This document shows positions 24,451-31,993 of a stretch of 37,846 bases of DNA, in pieces. This DNA comes from a candidate division KSB1 bacterium. GTDB lineage: Bacteria; Zhuqueibacterota; JdFR-76; DREG01. Position 1 is the stretch's first letter, and the number at the start of each line of letters is the position of its first letter. The position numbers and the translations under genes are program-made. Below the pieces are notes generated by a model. That model saw only the letters and a program-made list of their open reading frames with translations. It made no database searches and was not told the DNA's origin. Location of the stretch: positions 1 to 37,846 of the forward strand of contig JADFJB010000032.1 of the NCBI GenBank assembly GCA_022566355.1, in the 5' to 3' direction.

Positions 24451-27321
24451 ATGAAAACATTGCCCAAAATTCTTTTCATTCTGACTTTCCTGTCGTTGAT
24501 TTCAATTCTTGATGTCTATGCACAAACCAAAGGCCAAATAACAGGGAAAATTACGGACGAGGAAACCAAAGAACCTCTACCCGGTGTAAATGTAATGATC
24601 AAAGGAACCTATTATGGTGCAGCAACAGATCTTCAGGGTAATTACACGATAAGGAGCATGAATCCGGGTCAATATACTATGGAAATTTCTATGATTGGCT
24701 ACAAAAAAACTCAGAATACTGGTGTAAGGGTTTTAGCAGATCAAACAACCAAAGTAGATGTTGAGCTTGAGGTTTCTGTTCTTGCCTTTGGTGAAGAGGT
24801 GGTTATTATTGGGGAACGACCCTTATTTGACATCGAAGAAACTGCCAGCCGAAGGAGTATTTCAAGCTCTGAAATTCAAGCGGAAGTTGTGGAAAGTGTA
24901 CAAGATATTGTTTCTAACCAGGTCGGAGTCGTCAGGAGCGACGATGAAATCCATATCCGAGGCGGACGATCTTATGAAAATGCATACCTGATTGATGGCA
25001 TGTCTGTTCAGGACCCCTTGTCCGGAACCGGATTCGGATTGCAATTAAGCATTGAAGCTATCGAGGAAGTTGAAGTGATTACTGGTGGGTTTAAGGCAGA
25101 ATATGGTCAGGCGATGTCCGGGATCATCAATGTAAAAACCAAAGAAGGCGGAGCAAAATATACCGGCGCATTGTCTTATAAAGTAGACCACATTGGCAAC
25201 TTTGATTCAGGAACCCCCATCATTGGCAATCTAAGCGAGCGAAGCAGCAACAGTTTTAATACCGATATTGCCGAATTCACTATTAGCGGCCCTGAACCTT
25301 TTTCCAATGTTATTTTGCCGCAACTGGGTTTAAACATCCCCGGTAAGATTTCCTTATTTAGCAGCCTGTATATGCAGATCAGCGATGGCTATACCCTGAA
25401 AGGAGCTAAGCAGCTTTTTTCATCAATTTATCATGGCACCCGTTATGCACCCCGGCAAACTAACAGTTGGATTGGCTTATTCAAACTCAGCTGGAAACTG
25501 GATCCAACTCACAAATTGATAATTTCTGGGAATCAATCCATCAATATCAACCAAAACTCAAAATCGCTGCAAACCAACCTTGAATTTGTCGAACCCGGAC
25601 CGGGTTATCCATATGATTTTGAGAAAAATTTAGATAATTATAATACGTTTACCCATTTAAACAAACAACTTGCATTAACCTGGACCCACACACTCAATCC
25701 ACAATCTTTCTATGAACTGAAATTGGCTCGGTTTTTCTCTCATTTGCGCACCGATGTCAACGGCAAACACTGGACTGAATATGAAGAGCCGCAGGATATT
25801 GTAACACAACCGATTGACTATTTTTATAGTTCCGACAGCTCGATTGTAAATGTTTTTCCAGGTGATGGTTTTTGGGATTCCGGGGATGGATTTACCTGGC
25901 ATGATCATTACGTTGAAGAATATACTTTCAAAGGAAATTATACACGCAATTCCAAAAATAATGCACACAAGATCAAAACAGGAATCGAAATAAGTTTTTC
26001 AGAAATGCAATTGATCGATATCTTTAAGCCCTGGTTTGGCGATTTAGGGCTAAACAATGATATCTATCGAGTTTCGCCGGCCTTTGGTAGCTTTTATGCT
26101 CAAGACCAGATTAAATTTAAAGGATTAGTTGCCAATGTTGGAATGCGGTTTGATTACTGGTTCCCAGGTAAATATGTCGAGGATGCCATTGATAACCCGG
26201 AGATTGTTACAATAAGTGAAAATACAAGAGAAGTATTTAAAAATGAAACCCATAATTTTTTTGGTCGGCGATGGCGTGGACGAATTAGCCCGAGGTTAGG
26301 AATTTCACACCCTATTTCAGACAACCAGATGCTGTTTTTCTCTTATGGTCATTTCTCCAAGCGGCCAAAGCCTCAATTCGTGTATGCCAAACTAGGTGAG
26401 AACAGTGCGAAATCTACTTTTCAAAAATTTGGTAATCCAAGTCTGGATTTTGAGACCACTGTTGCTTATGAATTTGGAGTAAGGCATAAGTTTAGCCAGA
26501 ATGATGTTTTTACAATTACCGCCTACTACAAGGATATTTTTGATTATGTCACAACTGTAAATTTTCGTGGGACTGGACGTTTATCCGGCAGATCATTTAC
26601 AACTTATTTGAATTTGGATTATTCCAGATCAAGAGGAATTGAAGCTGAATATCGTACACGAGCAGGAAGATATTTAACCGGGTCAATTAGCGGTACGTTT
26701 TCTATTGCAACAGGCAAAAGTTCATCTCCTGACGATGCATTTTTAGTCTCACAAGGTTCGCTGAACGAGAAGCCCATTACTGAAGATTTCTTAATTTGGG
26801 ATAGACCCTGGCAGGTTAGCGGCGTAACTAATTTTCATGTTAGAGAAGGAGAAGATTTAAAATTATTTGGCGTTAAAATTCCCGACAATTGGAATTTAAA
26901 CATCCGTTTATTCGCCCAGGCCGGTAAGCGCTACACCCCGCTATTCGCTACCGGCACTATTTTACAGGATGGAAGGCCTGAATACACCAGCGATCTGGAC
27001 CAAAATGGTGAAAGTGACGATCCATTTGGCGAGCTTTCCGTTCATTGGTTTTGGGTCAACTTAAATTTTGAGAAGTATTTTAAGATTTTTGGTTTGGATT
27101 ACACATTTATGATGGAAGTTATAAATTTGCTGGATAGAGATAATCCTCAGATCATAAATCCTGTAACCGGGCAGGCATATGAATTTGGCGATCCGACGCC
27201 GACAAGTTGGAACGATCCATTATTTCCAGATACCCAGGCGCCTTTAAATCCGTTTCCTTTTAATCCGGCGAGGTATTTAACTCAAAGAAATGTCAGGATT
27301 GGATTTTCAGTTAGGTTTTAA
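24451..27321 (+). CDS. TonB-dependent outer-membrane receptor
   Basis: A 956-residue outer-membrane receptor. Signal peptide 1-25 (ending DVYAQ). Residues 27-113 are a CarboxypepD_reg-like beta-sandwich (GQITGKITDEETKEPLPGVNV, YTMEISMIGYKKT). The plug covers about 130-240 (SSSEIQAEVVESVQDIVSNQVG, IHIRGGRSYENAYLIDGMSV, GGFKAEYGQAMSGIINVKTKEG), and a beta-barrel fills the rest, ending NVRIGFSVRF with the terminal Phe needed for outer-membrane assembly. Such receptors import ligands with energy from TonB-ExbB-ExbD; none of those partners is in the window. The SusD-type partner usual in Bacteroidota glycan loci is absent. Instead a lipoprotein is 13 bases upstream and a PorV-like barrel follows, so it may bind a protein or peptide ligand or act in export. 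Confidence 0.93.
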   Translation: MKTLPKILFILTFLSLISILDVYAQTKGQITGKITDEETKEPLPGVNVMIKGTYYGAATDLQGNYTIRSMNPGQYTMEISMIGYKKTQNTGVRVLADQTTKVDVELEVSVLAFGEEVVIIGERPLFDIEETASRRSISSSEIQAEVVESVQDIVSNQVGVVRSDDEIHIRGGRSYENAYLIDGMSVQDPLSGTGFGLQLSIEAIEEVEVITGGFKAEYGQAMSGIINVKTKEGGAKYTGALSYKVDHIGNFDSGTPIIGNLSERSSNSFNTDIAEFTISGPEPFSNVILPQLGLNIPGKISLFSSLYMQISDGYTLKGAKQLFSSIYHGTRYAPRQTNSWIGLFKLSWKLDPTHKLIISGNQSININQNSKSLQTNLEFVEPGPGYPYDFEKNLDNYNTFTHLNKQLALTWTHTLNPQSFYELKLARFFSHLRTDVNGKHWTEYEEPQDIVTQPIDYFYSSDSSIVNVFPGDGFWDSGDGFTWHDHYVEEYTFKGNYTRNSKNNAHKIKTGIEISFSEMQLIDIFKPWFGDLGLNNDIYRVSPAFGSFYAQDQIKFKGLVANVGMRFDYWFPGKYVEDAIDNPEIVTISENTREVFKNETHNFFGRRWRGRISPRLGISHPISDNQMLFFSYGHFSKRPKPQFVYAKLGENSAKSTFQKFGNPSLDFETTVAYEFGVRHKFSQNDVFTITAYYKDIFDYVTTVNFRGTGRLSGRSFTTYLNLDYSRSRGIEAEYRTRAGRYLTGSISGTFSIATGKSSSPDDAFLVSQGSLNEKPITEDFLIWDRPWQVSGVTNFHVREGEDLKLFGVKIPDNWNLNIRLFAQAGKRYTPLFATGTILQDGRPEYTSDLDQNGESDDPFGELSVHWFWVNLNFEKYFKIFGLDYTFMMEVINLLDRDNPQIINPVTGQAYEFGDPTPTSWNDPLFPDTQAPLNPFPFNPARYLTQRNVRIGFSVRF

Positions 27322-27391
27322 CCAACAGATTCTGTGCTGACATTTTGGTATTACATGTGTTCAATAATAATCTAAACGCGATCAAAATAAT

Positions 27392-28381
27392 ATGTTTCAA
27401 AAAACTAGATTAATCCTATTATGTTTGATCATCAGTGTAAGCGCCTTTGACGCCAAAGCTCAGCTTATTCCTATTCTTGGCGGTCAACGAACCGGCACTG
27501 CCATGTTCCAGTTTTTAAAAATTGGCGTTGGCGGTCGAGCCGTGGGAATGGGCGAATCCTTCGTAGCTGTCGCAAACGATGCCTCAGCATTGTATTGGAA
27601 TCCCGCTGGTATCGTCCAAATTGGGAAGAATGAGCTCATTTTTTCTCATGTGAATTGGCCTGTAGACATTAAGCATGAGTTTATCGGTTATGTTCAAAAG
27701 CTTGGCAATGTTACAGCAATCGGCATCAGCGTCAACACATTGCACACGGATGACTTTGAGGAAACCACAGAGTATCAACCCCGTGGAACGGGGAGGTTTG
27801 TATCCTTTGGCGATATTGCAATCGGGGTAACCATTGCCAGAAAAATGACGGACCGGTTTAGCGCGGGGCTTACTGTAAAATATATTGATGAAACTTTAGA
27901 TGATATCCACCTTCGAAGTGTATTAATCGATTTTGGCACTTACTATTGGACTGGATTCGGCAGCTCCCGTTTTGCTGTATCTGTAGTTAATTTTGGTGCT
28001 AACAGTGAGCCAAAGGGTTCCGTTGTTTTTCGTGATGGTTCTGAAGTAGATCAATTTCAAGATTTTTCACCACCCACTATTTTTCGTATTGGTTTTGCTA
28101 CGGAATTGGTTGATAATGAGGTAAATAAGGTTACTTCATCCATTCAATTAAACCATCCCAACGACAATTCCGAAAACTTGAATTTGGGGTTGGAATATTG
28201 GTGGAACAACACCCTGGCGCTGCGTGGTGGTTATCGAGCTAATGTGGTAGAAGAATCCTTTACATTCGGCGCTGGAATAAATTTGCCTTTGAAGCCGGTA
28301 CATCTCAAAGCCGATATTTCCTACTCGAGTTTTGGGCGATTAGGGAATGCAACACGTTTATCTATGAATTTTCAATTTTAA
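27392..28381 (+). CDS. PorV/PorQ-like outer-membrane protein
   Basis: A 329-residue protein with a signal peptide (1-23, ending DAKAQ). The N-terminal text AMFQFLKIGVGGRAVGMGESFVAVANDASALYWNPAGI is the signature of the PorV/PorQ (UPF0164) branch of FadL-like barrels, and the chain ends in Phe (LSMNFQF) as outer-membrane barrels do. In Bacteroidota, PorV shuttles cargo bearing a C-terminal sorting domain from the type IX translocon to the cell surface. Three proteins in this window carry classic NYPNPF-type sorting tails, which supports this role by context. No Shine-Dalgarno is obvious. It lies 70 bases after the receptor and 1 base before the next gene. Confidence 0.88.
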   Translation: MFQKTRLILLCLIISVSAFDAKAQLIPILGGQRTGTAMFQFLKIGVGGRAVGMGESFVAVANDASALYWNPAGIVQIGKNELIFSHVNWPVDIKHEFIGYVQKLGNVTAIGISVNTLHTDDFEETTEYQPRGTGRFVSFGDIAIGVTIARKMTDRFSAGLTVKYIDETLDDIHLRSVLIDFGTYYWTGFGSSRFAVSVVNFGANSEPKGSVVFRDGSEVDQFQDFSPPTIFRIGFATELVDNEVNKVTSSIQLNHPNDNSENLNLGLEYWWNNTLALRGGYRANVVEESFTFGAGINLPLKPVHLKADISYSSFGRLGNATRLSMNFQF

Positions 28382-28382
28382 T

Positions 28383-29435
28383 ATGAAAACAATAACAAAC
28401 ATTTTTTTCTTTTTTTCTTTTTTCTTTTTTTTAAACTGCGGCGGTGAAAAATTTCCTCTGCCGGCTCAACCTGAGATCGGTGCGTTTAACCTATCGGTGA
28501 GCGATACTACTTATCTGCAATTACGGCCGGTTTGGGATGCCGCAGCAGGTTATACCTTTGATCATCCCCAGGACATCTTGCTTGGCAACGAACCACTGGT
28601 TTATGTTGCAGATACAGGCAATGACCGTATCGTGATGCTGGATTTATCGGGCAATATTCTCGGTGAATCTCAACCGATTGAAAATCCGGTGGCAATTACT
28701 CAAGATACTAAGCTGAACCTGATTATCGTTACCGACAGCAACAAAATTTATCGCATTCAGCTTGTGCAATATGGTCATCAAATTCAGGATGCTCCAGTGG
28801 AGCTTGTTTTTGAAGAAGTGGATAATCCGGATCGAAAAATTACCGGTGTTGCTGCAGTCCTAAGAAGTGTGCTGGGGCAGTCTGTACTTCGATATTTTGT
28901 AACAGCTACAGGATCGAGGAAAAGAGACAACCAGGTCCTGTTTTTTCCGGAGGATTTTAATGTTCGTGTAGCCGACGCTGTTAACTTAGTTCCAAACGGA
29001 CTTGGAATATTGTCTGCATCCAGCCCAAGCGGTATTACAACACTGCGCAATTTTTCGGATGATTTTATTTTTTGTATGATTGGCGACAACTCATTTAAAG
29101 TGCAATGGATGACCGCCGGCGAGTTTGGATTTATTCCCCGTCTTAATCCAGCCCAGGGGAATTTCGATATGCTGGTGCCGGGCAAATTTTCCCAGCCACA
29201 AGATGTTACCATCGATTTAACCGGCAATATTTATGTGATCGATAGTGATTTGGACCGCCTGTTCAAATTTTCTCCTTCGGGTGGAGAGTTGCAATCCTTT
29301 GGTGAAAGCGGCTCCGGCGAAAAACAATTTAACAACCCCAACGGTGTAGCATTCTTCGATAAAACCCTCTATATAGCGGATACCGGCAATAACCGTATCG
29401 TTCGCTTTAAATTATCTACGGATATTGAGCAGTAG
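28383..29435 (+). CDS. NHL-repeat lipoprotein with T-tract signal peptide
   Basis: A 350-residue lipoprotein. The signal is MKTITNIFFFFSFFFFLNC, with lipidated Cys at residue 19. The Phe runs are coded by four T-tracts of 7, 7, 6 and 8 bases (28402-28432), separated by single C. The mature part is a beta-propeller of NHL type (LVYVADTGNDRIVMLDLSG, QDVTIDLTGNIYVIDSDLDR, LYIADTGNNRIVRFKLS), a fold used for protein or ligand binding. It starts 1 base after the PorV-like stop (TAATATG), so it is translationally coupled. Last gene of the six-gene cluster. Slippage in the T-tracts could switch its expression (inference). Confidence 0.88.
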   Translation: MKTITNIFFFFSFFFFLNCGGEKFPLPAQPEIGAFNLSVSDTTYLQLRPVWDAAAGYTFDHPQDILLGNEPLVYVADTGNDRIVMLDLSGNILGESQPIENPVAITQDTKLNLIIVTDSNKIYRIQLVQYGHQIQDAPVELVFEEVDNPDRKITGVAAVLRSVLGQSVLRYFVTATGSRKRDNQVLFFPEDFNVRVADAVNLVPNGLGILSASSPSGITTLRNFSDDFIFCMIGDNSFKVQWMTAGEFGFIPRLNPAQGNFDMLVPGKFSQPQDVTIDLTGNIYVIDSDLDRLFKFSPSGGELQSFGESGSGEKQFNNPNGVAFFDKTLYIADTGNNRIVRFKLSTDIEQ

Positions 29436-29547
29436 GCTTTTTGGGGGTTGGAAAAAATTCCCTTAATTGACCAGTGACTCGCCACCATATTTTTACACAA
29501 AGAAGTTGTGAGGATTCAAGGATAGTATAACGGGAACGTTTCCTCAT

Positions 29548-29829
29548 TTGGGTTGGGAGGGTGGATTGATGCCGCATATCTGGACAGATCAAATTGCATG
29601 TCGAGCCCACTGGTTTAGTTTGAATTCTTTATCAAATCGGATTACATCACAATCGAATTCTAAGGACCGAATTGAAGAAGCCTTGACAGCGATTCAAGAG
29701 GCTCGAACATTATACCGTCGTTGGAGGCACCAGGGTATCAGTTTTGATCCCTTAACTGGTCCAGACCATATAGATGAGTGGAGAAACGAGACCTCTGTAA
29801 GGTGCGGGCTGACAGTGCCAACTTCGTAA
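29548..29829 (+). pseudogene. TPR-like fragment
   Basis: A 93-codon frame whose middle (HWFSLNSLSNRI, then RIEEALTAIQEARTLYRRW) resembles the AxxLNNLSNRL / EALxAIQEAVxLYRRLA repeats of large TPR proteins. Only one such repeat is seen and the flanks do not match anything I recognise, so this is probably debris of a TPR gene fused by deletion to the pentapeptide-repeat remnant that overlaps its end in another frame. No good ribosome site is seen. It could still be a small expressed gene. Confidence 0.4.
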
Positions 29830-30033
29830 TGGCTCAACTTCAGAGAGCCAACCTGAGTGGTGCTCAGCTTCAGGGCGCCTACCCCGGTTATGCTCAGCTT
29901 GACAGTGTCAAGAAATCTAACCATTGAGCAACTATCTAAAGTAAAAACACTTTATGAAGCTGAATTAGACTCAACACTTTTGCAGCAAATTAAGAAAGAG
30001 TATTCCCATCTTTTGGAGAGACCAAAACGATGA
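29778..30033 (+). pseudogene. Pentapeptide-repeat protein fragment, frameshifted
   Basis: In one frame the text ANFVMAQLQRANLSGAQLQG is a run of A(N/Q)LxG pentapeptide repeats, ending at TGA 29925-29927. In the next frame, from 29914, the text NLTIEQLSKVKTLYEAEL and LLQQIKKEYSHLLERPKR, ending at TGA 30031-30033, matches the usual C-terminal tail of pentapeptide-repeat proteins (LSKVKTLYxAxLDxxxxxQIKxxYPHLLE). Removing one A from GAAAT at 29912-29916 joins the two parts exactly. The N-terminal half is missing, since a stop lies just upstream (29775-29777). Intact relatives form a right-handed beta-helix, often with regulatory or effector domains. Confidence 0.7.
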
Positions 30034-30152
30034 GACATTTCAAAATGGCTGCTGCCCAAATAATCCCCAAATTTAAATTGCTTAAAGCGCTTTTATTTGA
30101 TTAATTCTATCGCCAATATTTTAGAAAAAACGAAAATAATACAGGCTGGAAA

Positions 30153-31406
30153 ATGAAACGACTGTTACTCATTCTAATTACTTTTATCTGCGCCGGTTAT
30201 TCCCAGGCCCAGGTTGATACGCTTCGTATAGCAACCTATAACCTTCTCAACTTTCCCGATGCAACCAGTAATTCTCGCATCCCTCATTTCATAACTGTAA
30301 TCGATGCCATCGATCCGGATATTCTGGTTGTGCAGGAATTGACAGAGGCGATTGGTGTTACGACTTTTCTAAACGATGTAATGAACCATAATAGCAATGC
30401 TTACCAGGCCGCCCCTTTTCTAAATGGCTTTGATACGGATAACGGTCTGTTCTATAAAAGTGCAAAGATTTTGTTACTAGGGAGCCAAAACATAACGACT
30501 GCTTTGCGCGCAATAACTGAATATGTGTTATCGTCAAATGAGGTTCAGTTTAGTATTTATTCATTACACTTAAAAGCCAGCCAGGGCGCTGAAAACGAAA
30601 ACAAACGGCTCGCTGAAGCGACTATTCTCAGGACAAAATTAAATTTACTCTTATCTACTTCGAATTTTATTGTGGCAGGAGATTTTAATATTTATACTGC
30701 CTCCGAACCCGCCTACAACCTGTTAACCGCAACCGGATCACAGGCCGATAATAATGGCAGGTTGTATGATCCCATTAATCAATTCGGCAATTGGCACATT
30801 AACAGTTCATTTAGAAGTATACATTCTCAGTCAACCCGTATAACCGCTTTTGGGGATGGGGCAGGAGGTGGTTTGGATGATCGATTCGATATCATGTTGG
30901 TTTCCAATAGTGTACTGAGCGGTGGTGGAATGGATATATTACCAGCTACCTACAGAGCGTTTGGTAATGATGGAAATCATTTTGACCAGGCCATTAGCGC
31001 CGGAAGCAATAGTGCTGTTTCCGCCAACGTAGCAAATGCATTGCATCAAGCTTCAGATCACCTCCCTGTATTTGCCGATTTCAAGGTTGGTACGCCAACA
31101 TCTGTTTCAACGCTTTTTGATGGTCCAGCTGCCTTCGAACTCAGCCAGAATTATCCCAACCCATTCAACGGCGAGACAGTGATTCTTTTTTCCGTCCCGG
31201 TTCAATCGGATATTGTTTTAGCTATTTATGACCTTGCCGGCCGCCTGGTTCGAGAATGGGTTGCCGATAATTTTTCTTCTGGAAACCACCAAATCCAGTG
31301 GGATGGCAGGAATGACACCGGCAAGCTTGTCGGCTCAGGCGTTTATTTCTACAGGTTAGTCGGAACTGATTTTACCCAGACGAAAAAAATGATTCTGGTG
31401 TATTGA
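30153..31406 (+). CDS. Secreted EEP-family nuclease with sorting domain
   Basis: A 417-residue endonuclease/exonuclease/phosphatase-family protein. Signal peptide 1-20 (ending GYSQAQ). Catalytic motifs are all present: N30 in RIATYNLLNF, E62 in LVVQELTEA, H139 in YSLHLKAS, D177 and N179 in IVAGDFNIYT, and D302-H303 in ASDHLPVFADF. These make a Mg-dependent phosphodiesterase or nuclease core. Residues 330-417 are a C-terminal sorting domain (FELSQNYPNPFNGETV ... KKMILVY), so it is probably exported by the type IX-like route and surface-bound. Likely role: extracellular DNA or nucleotide phosphate scavenging. A lamin-tail/OB protein, the usual partner domains in ExeM-type nucleases, is coded 7 kb upstream. 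Weak ribosome site (CTGGAAA). Confidence 0.9.
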   Translation: MKRLLLILITFICAGYSQAQVDTLRIATYNLLNFPDATSNSRIPHFITVIDAIDPDILVVQELTEAIGVTTFLNDVMNHNSNAYQAAPFLNGFDTDNGLFYKSAKILLLGSQNITTALRAITEYVLSSNEVQFSIYSLHLKASQGAENENKRLAEATILRTKLNLLLSTSNFIVAGDFNIYTASEPAYNLLTATGSQADNNGRLYDPINQFGNWHINSSFRSIHSQSTRITAFGDGAGGGLDDRFDIMLVSNSVLSGGGMDILPATYRAFGNDGNHFDQAISAGSNSAVSANVANALHQASDHLPVFADFKVGTPTSVSTLFDGPAAFELSQNYPNPFNGETVILFSVPVQSDIVLAIYDLAGRLVREWVADNFSSGNHQIQWDGRNDTGKLVGSGVYFYRLVGTDFTQTKKMILVY

Positions 31407-31560
31407 TTAAGAATAAAAAATGAATTGACCTGGTAATTCATGAACCGCAAAGACGCGAAGACCGCCAAGAGGAAAAGTAACAATTGCCACAGACTAAAAC
31501 GTAAAATATTATGTCAGGATGAAGAATATTACAAAATGATATGTATCCACCTTTTTATGT

Positions 31561-31578
31561 ATCCGTCAGCCGACGGAT
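31561..31578. repeat. Palindrome ATCCGTC/GACGGAT
   Basis: Perfect 7-base arms around AGCC. It is 36 bases left of the first TAC-loop hairpin and may belong to the same element. Confidence 0.5.
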
Positions 31579-31613
31579 ATGTTCAAATAAGAGAACTTCC
31601 TTCTACAATAATT

Positions 31614-31630
31614 AAACATCTACGATGTTT
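31614..31630. repeat. TAC-loop hairpin AAACATC/GATGTTT
   Basis: Perfect 7-base arms with loop TAC. It has the same geometry as the GTA-loop hairpins at 31719-31733 and 31770-31786 but different arm bases; the arms thus vary while pairing is kept. Confidence 0.55.
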
Positions 31631-31718
31631 TTAGTTATGGGAGATCTTATAAATCCATCGTAAACGAGGTTATTTCAAATCTGTGGATAGCTCATTCCTT
31701 ATGAGTTAAGTTATAAAT

Positions 31719-31733
31719 AACCTCGTAGAGGTT
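31719..31733. repeat. GTA-loop hairpin AACCTC/GAGGTT
   Basis: Perfect 6-base arms with loop GTA, giving CCTCGTAGAGG at the core. The same core recurs at 31770-31786 with an extra pair. Confidence 0.6.
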
Positions 31734-31769
31734 TTGTTTTTGTAGATATGGAGTTGATCAAGGTTTTCA

Positions 31770-31786
31770 AATCCTCGTAGAGGATT
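31770..31786. repeat. GTA-loop hairpin AATCCTC/GAGGATT
   Basis: Perfect 7-base arms with loop GTA. It shares CCTCGTAGAGG with 31719-31733, 51 bases upstream. Confidence 0.6.
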
Positions 31787-31993
31787 AATAATTAATTAAG
31801 GATCATGAATAGTTTATGTACCGTACTTATTCTTCAAAAATAGGCACTAGTTTTAAGACCATCCTTTCCATAAATAAATCTTATTCTTTGGAAAAGTTAT
31901 CATATCCGCTTACATTTACAAATCGAAAAGTATGCATTTTTATGATGAACCATAAATAATTCAAATTAATAATAGTTTTAGAGGAAACCCCAA

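Larger units (their letters stand above)
29436..30152. other. Intergenic with remains of repeat-protein genes
   Basis: This 717-base stretch has no intact gene. It holds a TPR-like fragment (29548-29829) and a frameshifted pentapeptide-repeat fragment (29778-30033), described separately. About 120 AT-rich bases remain before the downstream nuclease ATG and should hold its promoter. Confidence 0.6.
31407..31993. other. Intergenic palindrome cluster
   Basis: No gene is supported; a short open frame at 31440-31634 reads through repeats. Four short hairpins lie here (31561-31578, 31614-31630, 31719-31733, 31770-31786); three have a 3-base TAC or GTA loop. A CTCAT/ATGAG dyad is at about 31691-31706. 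The last 200 bases are AT-rich and should hold the aconitase promoter. AGAGGA lies about 7 bases before its ATG. Confidence 0.6.

Noticed and set aside
31440-31634. 64-codon open frame before the aconitase gene
   Set aside because: It reads through repeat hairpins, has no ribosome site and no recognisable product.
31561-31786. CRISPR array
   Set aside because: The repeats are short hairpins with unequal spacing and different arms, with no regular spacers and no cas genes.
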